Origin: Tribonema minus
Lineage: Eukaryota; Sar; Xanthophyceae; Tribonematales; Tribonemataceae
Assembly (NCBI GenBank): GCA_017506865.1
Contig: JAFCMP010000516.1
Coordinates: 310,001 to 374,000, forward strand
Length of the DNA: 64,000 bases
Reading direction: 5' to 3'
Shown: piece by piece, positions 1-12,000 of the stretch
How the letters are laid out: the number at the start of each line of letters is the position of its first letter
How positions within the stretch are numbered: position 1 is the first letter of the stretch
Notes under the pieces: model-generated
Databases searched by the model: none
The model's input: the letters and a program-made list of their open reading frames with translations, nothing else
Told to the model about the DNA's origin: nothing
Translations under genes and position numbers: made by a program

Positions 1-3000
1 GCCGATCAAGGGCAGCAAGGAATCGCAGAAGAAGGCACGGCAGGAGACGGCAGCGGCGCAGCGCGCGGCAGCGGCAGCGGCAGCAGCAGCAGCAGCGGCA
101 GCAGCAGCGCGGGACAGCGGCGCCGAGCACGGTGGCAGCGCTCAACGCGTGTATCCCACGCGCATGGTGGAACTCATACTGGGCATCGACGTGCCCGTTG
201 AAGAGGTGTGCAGCGCGGCTCAACGCTGGTACCTGTTTGAAGTTGTGATGTGTTGAAGTTTGTGATGCGGAACGCTCGTGCGTTTTGAGCCAACTTTGCA
301 TGTGTGTTTGTGCGTGGTGAAGCCGCGCGCAGCTCATGCGACGTGCATTTTTGGCAAACTGCAAAGGTAATGATGTGTTTGGAGAGCACCTTTCAAGTCG
401 CGTGACCAGGCTAGGGCGGCCGCAGTGCGCGGGGCAGCAGCGCTGAGCACTGATGACAGTGACAGCGCTCCGCATGAGTAATACATACCCCGCCGCGTGT
501 ATCCCCTCTACCTTATCGCACTGACCAACGTCATTCAAGGGATGAATTTGCCTGATGAAGGCAGCGGCAGCTTGTTTTGGTTTGTTCGTTTGAGCACTGA
601 CTCGTGGGACAGAGCTTTTACCCATCTACGATCGTGGAAACACCCATGTCGATGCTCTCTTACTCACGTACCTCATTGGCGACAGGGGCAGTGAGGGAGA
701 AGGTCAGGGCAGGCCACAGTGGCAGCGCTTCACAAGTGGCAACGCTCACCCAGATAATTGGACCCCACAGCGTTGGCGCGCGATCATTCAGCCCCGGCGC
801 TTGATCCCCCCTTGCTGAGCACTGCAACAGCGCTGTCGAGCGGCAGTCGACCGCCTGCGTCGCCTGTAGCGCCAATCACTGAGCACTGTGACAGCGCCTG
901 CCACACTGTTCACTGCGTCAAATCCTGACCTCAGGCGCAAGCGTACGTGCGCGAAAAGCGCCACGCACTGGACGAGAGGAGGCCCAAGGAGGAGGCGCAG
1001 CAGCAGCAGTCGTCGCCGCTGCTTGTGCCGCTGCGCAAGCGCAAGCGCCGGAAGACGGTGCGCGCGGGCCTGCTGGCGGAGGCCGTCGGGGAGGAGGGTA
1101 TGTATACATATATACGGCAGCATACAATTATGAAGCAGCCTGCTTATGCCGAAATAGAAGTACGCAGCCTCCGGCGGCGTCTAGTGCAGTATGAATAGAC
1201 TATGGTGCTTCAAGTCCAGGAAGACGGTGCGTGCAGGCCCGCTGGCGGACTGTCGGCGAGGAGGGTATGTATTTGTTACAAAGCAGCACGCTTCAGCAGA
1301 CACATTGTATCTGGCGGAGTATAGTGCAGTACGCACAGCACATGAAGTTCATGAAGACAGTGGGTGCGTGCCCGCTGGCGGAGGCCGTCAGGGAGGGAGG
1401 TGTGTATGATTCACGGAGCAGCACGCTTCGGCAAGACCACATTGCATCTAGTAGATAGACTACAAACAGTGGAATTTGTACTTGACTGAGTAAAGAACAG
1501 TATCTGTGGTGCTAAAAGTGCAGGAAGACGGTGCGCGCGCGCCTGCCGGCGGAGGCCGTCGGCGAGGAGGGTATGATTGAAGCAGCACGCTTCTGCAGTA
1601 ATACGTAGTCTCTGGCGAAAGTATAGTGCAGTATGTGTGGTACTTCAAGTTTATGAAGACAGTGCGTGCGGGCCCGCAGGCGGAGGCCGTGGGCGATGGG
1701 AGGGTATGTATGTATGCACTTTGAAGCAGCACGCTTCAGCAGGACTACATTGTGTCTGACGGAGTATAGTGCAGTATGTATAGTACAGTAGTAAGGCAAT
1801 GAGGGTAGGCATGCTTCATGGAGCAGCACGCGTCAGCAGTACGCTGTCATGTGTGGCGTACTTCATGTAGGTACTTGCGTCAAGGGCGGGAAACCTCATC
1901 GTACTGACAATGCCATGCATGGCAGTGTGTCCCCTAGTGCGCGCTGTGCCACTCATCTGCGGACAAAATGTGTCCAGCCCTCATGAAGCACTTCTCCTGC
2001 TCACTGTAGACAAGCCCTAAAGACGCTTTTCTCGTGCTTACTACTTCAACAAGGGCCACATGACGACACAGCATGCACCGAGCTGGTACATCGCCGACCG
2101 CGGCAAACGCCTTGCTGCAGCCTTCCGATACATCAAAGCTATGAAGTAAATGCAACCTCACACCAACCAACCGCAAACGCTGTCCTACAGAACTATCACC
2201 CGCCTCCGCAACAGCGGACATAGTCGGGGATGGCACCATGAAAGCGAACCGGAAACATGGCTGCATCCGCCGCACAACTGACACCGGCACATTGCCCACA
2301 ATGCTCTCTCCCACTGAGGTGTACTATAAATACCTTCTCCTAGCCCTGCCTGCAGTGGACATTGCTGAAGATGACACCCCAGAACTGAAGAAGTGCCGCC
2401 GCATTCAACACGAACATGTAGTCACGGATTATTTACAAGTACCTAGACTACAATGTTACATATGGCTTCCGTGAAATGCACCCTAACCTCTAATGTTGAC
2501 CCTGACCTGTCTGCTGAGCAGTGGACATAGCTGAAGATGGCACGGCAGAAGTGAAGAAGAAACGCCGCCGCATCCGCCGCACCACCGAGACCGGCCTACA
2601 GGCGCAGCAGCGGTACCGCATCATGGCGGAGTCGGGGGGGTTGGAGGGGGTGGCCAGGCCCGGAATTGAGGTACAAAACGTCTATTCGCACTTGAAGTTG
2701 AGGTTTGCGAGCTTCTTTTGCCATGCTGCAGAGTGCGTGAGAGTGCGCGCATGCGTGATGTCACCGCTGTACTGCATCATGGCAGAGTCGGAGGCGCATC
2801 CAGGTAACTTCAATGAACACTTGAAGTAACAGTATTGAAGTACGTGCATAACTTCAACGTGCTCAGAAGTGCGTGCATGACCACTTCAGACACAGTGCGA
2901 GTGCTGAACTTGAACAGGGTTGCATGTACCATGCTGCTGGTGATACGCCTGCTTCGGGTTCAGTACATCAAGTCTATCGTGCAATACAAGACAATTCACA

Positions 3001-6000
3001 TCTATATGAGGTGGTAGTGGTCCTGAGGGCGCGAACAGTGACCAAGCAGGAATTATGTCTTGGGGGGTGGTCATATGCTCACTCGCTGACTGAGCACTGC
3101 TGAACACGGTGGAGCAGGCCAGGCTAGCAAAATCACCTCGACTACCTCCCACACTGGCGACTGACAGAGCTGTTGAGTCGTGCGCTTGTCTGCAAGGCCT
3201 GTCTTGCATGAATGCCACGCTGAATCACGCCCCAACGCACAGTTTTATACTGACACAAAACTGAAGGGTATGCATGTATGCTGCGTTTGATGTGATGCAG
3301 AATGCACCGCCTACCCGCGCCCCCGCGGAGAGCCTGCTGTGCACTGACCTGGGCGAGGCCCCCATGCTGCGCACCAAGGTACGTAGGTATCATTTGCATG
3401 AAGGCATGTAGGTATCACGCGAAGGAACGTAGGTATCAATTCCGCAGAAGGCAATGCAGATGTTGCGCGCCAAGGCACGTAGGTATCATTTGCAAAATGG
3501 CATGTAGGTATCTTGCGCACAAAGCTACGCAGGTATCCGTCGCACTACGGTATGTAGGTATCATTTGCACAAAGGTATTTGTAGGTGTCATTTGCACAAT
3601 GGCATGTAGATATCATCCCGCCCATGGCGTGAGGCACCCCCTCGCCCGTGTGACAGGCTCGGCCCTTGAGAAAAAAGCGCAACAGCTTCATGCTCTTGTC
3701 GCTTTGATATGGGATTAGGGAGTGCAGTCCCACCGTCAGGGGCAGAACCTGCATGCACTGCTGGACGATCTGGTCCTGGAACCAGGGGGCTGGCGGCTCG
3801 GGCAAGAAGAAAGCAAAGTCGTCCTCAGGCTCGCCCTCAGGATCGCCAGAGCCCTTGGTCTCTTGGTCTCTTGTGGGCGGGCGTACTCCCCCTCCCACGC
3901 CCGCCCACGTGGGGCGGAAGAGACCAAGGGCTCTGGCGATCCTGAGGGCGAGCCTGAGGACGACTTTGCTTTCCTCTTGCCCGAGCCGCCAGCCCCCTGG
4001 TTCCAGGACCAGATCGTCCAGCAGTGCAAGAAGGTTCTGCCCCTGACGGAGGGACTGCACTCCCTAATCCCATCTCAGAGCGACAAGAGCATCATGATGA
4101 AGCTGTTGCGCTTTTCCTCGAGGGCCAAGCCTGTCACACAGGCGAGGGAGTGTGCCTCACGCCATGGGTGCGCACAAGGGTACGTAGGTATCATTTGCAT
4201 AAAGGTAGGTAGGTATCACATTGGGCACAAAAGAAACGTACGCACCAAGGTACGTACGTATGTATCACACGCACAAAGGTATGTAGGTATCGTTTGCATC
4301 ACGGCACGTAGGTATACCAAGGTACGTAGCTATCATTTGCACCAAGGTACGCAGGTATCAGTTGCACAAAGTATGTTCTGTAGGCATCATTGCACAAAGG
4401 TATTTAGGTATCATTCGCACCACAGAATGTAGGCATCATGCGCACCAAGGTACATAAGTATCATTTGCATGAGCGAGTGGAACATGCTGTAGTCCTTTAA
4501 CAACAAGTACTCTGGAGCCATCAAGCAGTACAATCAAGTATTTGAGTAGCACCCAGCACATGAAGTATCTGGCAGAAACCTTGCATGACAACGCGTGCGT
4601 CGTGGAATGCTGCCTTTCCATGGTGTCTCGTGTTAGACTGCTTCATGCGAGTCTCATAGTTGCTCTTGCTAGATCCCGATTTGCCTTCTTTCTGTTTACA
4701 CTGTACTCTATACACTGAAGCATCATGAACCTTGTCAGAAATGACAGCCCAACCTTTGGTGCTATTATTTCTCATTCCCTGAATAGATACCCTTCGCCAC
4801 ATGCGTACTCTCGCCACGACCCTCTCCCCATGTCCTCCCCCCCTGTCACTCTGACCTGGACGTGCGTACACTGCTTGAAGCGTGTGTACGAGTAGCTGCG
4901 TGTGCAGGTCTTGCAGATTCCACCGAGCGTCTTGTGTCAGGTCCTCTACTACTACAGCGGTGTTGTCCACACGGTTCTTAGCTGAGTGCTATACCTTAAG
5001 TTGAGCTGTAGCATACATGAATATTGGATACTAAGGGTGAGTGTATGGTCAGGGTTAGGGTTAGGGTCAGGCAGCGATTCTGGGAGACTCATGGAATCGT
5101 ACATAAGGCGACCCCGTGGCCGTCATGAGGTCGAGCGCTGCTGCGGCGCTGGTGTGCTCGGATCATCCTTATCGCTGCGCAATTGTTATTACGATCTTTT
5201 GATGCGTTTTCGTTATTAACAAACTGACACGGCATGTCTCATGAACGGGGTCAGGGGGGCAGGGGGCTGCGACGCTGCCCCTTGCGGGTACACTGTCCTG
5301 CGTGTGAACTCAGTCGTGAGCAGCCACGCATTCCCGTGCTGGTTCATGTACGTATAGTACGTCAGAGGGCATGCCGCTGAAGTCATTGAATCTACTACTT
5401 CTATAGGCAAAACACTAGTTCTGCTGTCCCGCGCGCGTGCTCTTTGCCCGTGTGTGATCGATAACCCTAACCCTAACCCTAAGGCCAGACTAACCCTACC
5501 AGCCCTAATATTCATCGTGCTTATGGTCGCACTGTTTGACTCGTGGCCAATGACTGCAGCTGCGGCGACCACGGTTGTTATTGGAAGGCGCTTGCGGCTG
5601 ACCATCCCTTGTCACCTAGAGCTCTACGATCTTTTGATTCGTTTTTCATTCATATAAAGCATGTGCAGTACTTGTGCGGAGTATGTGGCGCAGGCAGGTG
5701 CTCCAGGTGCATACATGTGCACAGCAGCTGAACTCTCCATAGGTGTTCATGGCTCCAGACTTGCGGGTGGCTGCCCCAGTCAGAGGGACCCTTGAGTACA
5801 ATCAAACACAACCAATTAAATACTACCTGCACTGCACAATTATGTTATGCTACTAGAAAGCAGCTTTGTGTGCGCATGGCACCCGTTCCAATGCGCGCGC
5901 TGCTTCCGTCTCTCTGTGTGCAATGCCAGGTGTTTCATCTGTGGATGATTGACATGATTCTCGGCATGCCCAAGTACCACGCCTACATGCAGCAGGGCCA

Positions 6001-9000
6001 GCCTGCGAGGATCGACATGGACTTGGTAATGTATTTTTACAGTCTTGAACATTTACGTTGATGCACATGTGCAGGTGAAATGATCAAAATCCAGACACTA
6101 GCCATCTGGCAGTCTTGACCTATGTCGAGCACTGATTCAGTGGAAGATGATGTTCTTCTTTAAATGTGAACAGATGGCAACTTGCACCACATGTGCTCTT
6201 TCAGAAGCACTTTTCACAGGCAGCATACTTTTTCTGGTACATATCAAACTGAAGCTCTTGTCTCTTCTCCTCCCCTGCCCCCGCCCCCCTGCCTCCCCTG
6301 CCCCCTCGCCAAGATTGTCGAATTTTGCGCCACAAAGATCTGCAACACATGCACTTGAATGCGCTGGTGCACTCTTGCGCCCATGCACAGGCCTCAGACA
6401 CACTCCATGCGCCAAACCGCTCCATACGCCGCCCCCCTCCTCCCGCATGGCTGAGCCCCTGCCTTCCCCTCCCTTGGCTACGGAGGCGTAGCGCGCAGGT
6501 TTTGCAGCGACTCCCCACCCATACTTCAAATGTACACCCATCAACCAGCCACACGGGATTCAACTACTGCCTTCAAGACGGTCCTTGACATGGTGTTAGA
6601 CCCCCCCCCTCCCCTCTCCCCCCCACCCCCCGCTCGCGGCTGCTCCCCTGCTTCCCCCTCGCCCTGTTCCTGACCCAATTCGGCTTGAGAGCACGCCGTA
6701 ATACGCTTGCTGCACTCCCAATGTTACAACAATCTCAGCCAGCCACAAGGACTCCGATCACTGCTTTCGAGCACGCCTTTGATTCCCCCTCCCCCCCCTA
6801 CCCCCCTCGCCCCCACCCCTCCTCGCAGCTGCTCCCCTGCTTCCCCCTCGCCCTCTTCCCGAGCCTCTTTGGCTACGAGAGCATGCCGTAATACGCCTGC
6901 CGCAATCCATCACTACTCACATCAATCCCAGCCCGACGCAATTACTGCTGTCTAGCACATCTTTGATTACCTCTCACGCCTCCCCCCCTCGCCCCCACCC
7001 CCCCCCCGCACGCAGCTGCTCCCCTGCTTCCCCCTCGCCCTCTTCCTGAACCTGTTTGGCTACAAGGGCGCGCCGCGCTGCGCCGACATCCGCCGCTACG
7101 CGATAGGCAGCACCCGCAGGCTCACCATTCTCAGAGACCTTCCCAAGGACTGCGTCGTGAGGACCGTTCTCGGCGAGAGCGGGGAACGCGCGTGGTTCGT
7201 TCCGCTGCTGCGGCGCACCCTCGAGATCCTGTGCGCGCTGTCCGTGCTCGAGAGGGTGCCCGAGTGTGAGTGACTGTGCACGTACTTCAACGGTTGAAGT
7301 AGTTGATGAGCGTTGCGGTATGACCAGTGCGGCTCTGTTCCAACACGCTGTCCGTGTTTGAGAGTAGCAGCGGGTGAACGCTGCCGCATGATCAGGATGA
7401 CCCTGCTCTCACATGCTGTCCGTGCTGGAGAGGGTGCCCAACTGTGAGTGTTGTGCGAGTACCTCAATGTTGAAGTGTTGTGCGTGTACACGCCGCTGCC
7501 GCATGATCAGTGCGACTCCACTGACGAGGAGTGTTTTGCGCGTACTCGAAGGGTTCAAGTAGTGACTGGCCACTGCTGCGGGTCGGTATGAATCTTGCAT
7601 ACTTCAAGGGTTGAAGTAGCGGATGAGCGCTGCCGCGTGATCAGTACGACTCTACTCTCACACGCTGTCCGTGCTCGAGAATGTGCCCGACGGTGAGTGT
7701 TGTGCGAGTACTTCAATCTTGAAGTAGTGGATGAGCGCTGCCACGTGATCAGTAGGACTCTACTCTCATACGCTGCCCGTGCTCGAGAGGGTGTCCGACT
7801 GTGAGTGACATCGTGCGTACTTCAACATTGAAGTAGTGGGTGACCGCTGCCGCATGACCAGTACGACTCTACTATCGCACGCGATCCGTGCTGGAGAGGG
7901 TGCCCGACTGTGAGGCACTTTGTGCGCACTTCAATGGTTGGAGTAGTGGATGAATGCTGCTGCATGATTAGAATGACTCCAATCCTGAAATCGTGCTGGA
8001 GTTGATCGAGGCTGGGGAATGCATGTTGGATCGTTCTTTGGTGCTGCGGTGGGTGCTCAAGACCCGTCTCTACCGCAGAACATGCGATGGACTGTGTGTT
8101 GTTGCCGTCCGCAGAGCTTCTTTCATGAACGCGGCCATAAGTCACTCGGTCTGGCCTGCCGAGTACACGTACATACGCCCGCAACATGACGCCACCGCGT
8201 GCTTCTCTGCAGACCGCACGCACCATGACCATCCTGCGTAAACACAACCTTTCTGAATGTTTGCCCGCGTATTGACGAAGCTCCTCGCCTGTAGCCACCC
8301 TCTAAACCGCCACCGCCGCTGCCGTGCACGCATCTCGAACGCAGCCGCCGCAGGCGCCGCCGCCAGCACTGTCTTCTGCGACCTGCGTTTGGGTGACTAC
8401 TTCCACTATACACATACATAGAAGTTCGCCGCAGCACAACGAAGCCGCGCCACTACCTCGTGCTTCTCAGCAAACTGCACATACCACAACTATCTCACGT
8501 ATAGAAGTACATAACCTTTGAAGTTTTTTTTCCCACCAGAAATGAAGCAACTCGCCTGTCGCCACCCACCAAGCCGCCACCCCCGCTGCCATGATGCACG
8601 CCTCCCATATGCAGCCGCCGCGGGCACCGCCGCCAGCACCGTTTTCGGCGACCTGCGTTTCGGCGACTACATCACTTATGCACATACATACCTAACCCTA
8701 ACCCTAACCCGAAGGCGCGCCACTACCTCGTGCCTCTCTGCAAACCGCACGTACCATGACCATCCTGCGTATACACACCCGTTTAGAATGATTTACCGCC
8801 TGTAGACGAATCTCCTCGCCTGTAGCCACCCTCTAGACCACCGCCCCCACTGCCGTGCACGCCTTCCATACGCAGCCGCCGCGGGCGCCACCGCCAGCAC
8901 CGTCTTCGGCGACCTGCGCCTCGGCGACTACATCCACTGCCTTCGCACCGACCTTCCCACCTCGCCTCCCGACGATTCGGACGCCGCCGCCGACGACAAC

Positions 9001-12000
9001 GATGATGGCAGCCCCGTGCGGCGCTTTGCGGCGCCGAGGCAGCAGCAGCAGCAGCGGCGGCAGCAGCGCTCGGCGGCGCCGGGCGTCGCGCTGCCGCTGA
9101 CGACCAAGCCGCAGGCGCGCGCGTTCTGGGACGTGGTGCAGCGCCTGTGCCCGCAGCCGCGCCAGGCGAGTGGTGGCGGTTTGTCGTGCGCTTGCAACTG
9201 CATCTTGAAGTTGCTGGATTTGCAGGACACGTGGTACTTGTTCCCGAGCGCGCGGAGGGAGGGTGTGGTCGCTGTGATGGCTGCAGCGGCGGCAGCTGCA
9301 ATGCTTGACCGTGGTGCAGCGCCTGTGCCCGCAGCCGCGCCAGGCGAGTGGGTGCGGTTTGTCGTTAGCTCGCAACTGCATCTTGAAGTTGCTGCAGGTA
9401 CAGGGCGCGTGGTATTCAGTTCCTGGGTGTGCTGAAGGGTGTGCTCGCTGTGATGGCTGCGGCGGCAGCAGCAGCCGATTTCGGGAAATGGTGCAGCACA
9501 TGCATCTGCAGCCATGGCAGGCATGTGTTTCATGATGCGCTCACGACTGTAATACACCAACGATCGTGGGTTGACAGTCCCACAGTTGCCCTGTGCCAGA
9601 GCTCTCTTTTTTCTTGGCACGTCTTGACTATTGTGATGCACTTGTGTAGCGTGCAGGGGCTAGCGCGCCCTGCATGCGCAGCACCGCCCCTGCGTCACAC
9701 ATTGCCACCCGCTCATTCCGCGGCACCTTCAAGGCCCTTGGACTTGGTCATCACCTGCCTCGCTATCGATACTGACGTTACTTAAAAGTAGGTATGTACA
9801 TTGGGCAACTGGGTTAGGGTTAAGATTAGGGTTAGGGTTAGCAGCTGGCGCGCGTGTCAGTTGCCGATGCCCCCACCCCCGCGACATCCGAAGCAGCAGC
9901 AACGCTCAACAACCCCCAACCTGCCCCCCTGCGACACAACCCGCACCCGCAGCAGGACGGCGAAGACGACAGCGCGCCGCCGCCGCCGCTGCCGCCGCCG
10001 CCGCCGCGCGCCACAACGGCAACCGGCGTGTGGCTCGTGCCTGAAATCATGGACCCAGCGGCGTGGAGGGGCCAGCGCCCCTTGCGCCTGCGCGTCAAGC
10101 AGGGGCACAAGTTCTCGGTGGCGGAGGACGCCAAGCTGCTGGAGCTCGTGCAGCGCCGCCTCGAGAGGGACCCCTACGCCGTCCACTTCAAGCCGGTGAG
10201 TCACAAGTTGAAGTTTGGTGCCCCTACGCCGTCCACTCCAAGCCGGCGAGTCACGGGTTGAGGTTTTGTGCGCCGGCGCCTCGAGAGGGGCCCTACGCCG
10301 TCCACTTCAAGCCGGTGCGTCACAGGTTGAAGCTGTTGGAGATGGCGGTTGGTTTTGTGCGTAGGCGCCTGTGCATGCTGCGGCGGAGGGCTGCACGAGC
10401 TGCGCGTCTGGGAGCGCAGCCAGTGATTAGGCATGCATGTATGGCAGCGCTCAGAGAAGGTGAGCGGCGGGGGCTGGTGCGGTATGCCTGCTTGAAACGG
10501 GCCATTACCTTAACCCTGATCATGCTCAGTCTCAGTGACCCCAGTTCCATGCCTAGCCCTGACCCCAGTTGTGACTTCACCCTACTGCAGAGGAAGTCTA
10601 AGCTGGAGGATGTTGCCCAGAACCTGTTGTTAGCCCTTGCCTTCATCGGAGCTGGAGGCAGTTGCCCAGAACCTAATTCAAACCGTTGTCTTCACTTGAA
10701 CTTCATCGCAGAGGAAGTCTGAGCTGGAGGAAGTTGCCAAGAAGCTGGGCCGAGATGCCGAGACGTGCCTTTTGCGGCTGCGGCGCATCGTCTCCATGCC
10801 GGGGGTGCAGGAGAAGCAGCGCCGGCTGCACGTTGAGAGGCAGAACGAAGGTGACATTGACGCCTGTCACTCTTGAAGTTCTTGACATGAGCAATTTGAA
10901 GTGACGTGCTGGCTGCGGCTGCGGCGCATCGTCTCGATGCCCGAGGTGCAGGAGAAGCAGCGCCGGCTGCAGGTCGAGAGGCAGAACAAAGGTGAAGTTG
11001 ACACCCAATTTCACAGTTAAAGTTGTGAACGCATGCACCTAGAAGTGACATGCCTGCGCGTGGCCTTATTCCATTGCCTGCAGCCGACTTGCTTATGGTA
11101 CATAATCTCGCTTGGAGATGCAGGAGCTGCTAACCCTAACCCTAACTCTGCACATGAACAGGCGGTTTTCGAGCACAGGCCGTGAGCTCTCTATATGTGT
11201 GTGCAAGCTTTTCAGGCACGCCAGGTGCTGTGTGTCATGTCTTATGCCCCTCAGTCCTGCGCGCTTCATTCCACAACGCTGCCATGCGGTTGAGCAGCCC
11301 TTCTCGCGTGCCTGCCAGCTAAGCAGGGCTCTGCTGCAGCCGCGTGCCTAGCGTTGCTGGCCTGTGCCCATCCGCAAGGGAGTCTTGAAGTGACGCTCCT
11401 CACTGCTGCTTGCTGCTGCTCATCACCATCCCTTTCCCCAAATAACGCCACCTGACCTTCTACTGCATAAACACCACTGTGATTTATTCTTTTCTTTTTC
11501 CGTTCCACAGCGCTCAACGCGCAGTACACCATTTTGATTTATTCTTTTTTTTCTGTTCCACAGCGCTCAACGCGCAGTACACCATTTTGATTTATTCTTT
11601 CTTTTTCTGCTCCACAGCGCTCAACGCGCAGTACCTGAGCCGCGCACGCCTGAGGAAGGGCCTGGAGGCCTGGCACTTCACGCCAGCGCAGGCAGCGGCT
11701 GTTGCGGCGCTCAAGCAGGTGACTTCCCTGCACTTGAAGTTACAGTCACCATTGTTGCAAATTTGTTGGCATAGAATCGGGGGTGGCGACTGTTTAATAC
11801 GCCGTCACCAATTATTCATTACAAAGACTATAACTACAAAGATACATTAAGGTTACTAGCAGTGGCATACACACCTACGCTCAGGCTGTTCTGGCTCATG
11901 CCATCTGTACAGTGGCGATTGCTCTTCCTTCAAGCAACTCATGCCCCGGTCTAGCGTGTGGTGCTTTTAGGACAAGGGTCAGGGTTAGGATTAGGGGGTC

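Noticed and set aside
3722-4432. 236-codon open frame through the palindrome and donor array
   Set aside because: Half of it is the antisense of an exon-like arm and it then runs into the minisatellite. It is a consequence of the palindrome; the flanking TFIIIC exons join in phase without it.
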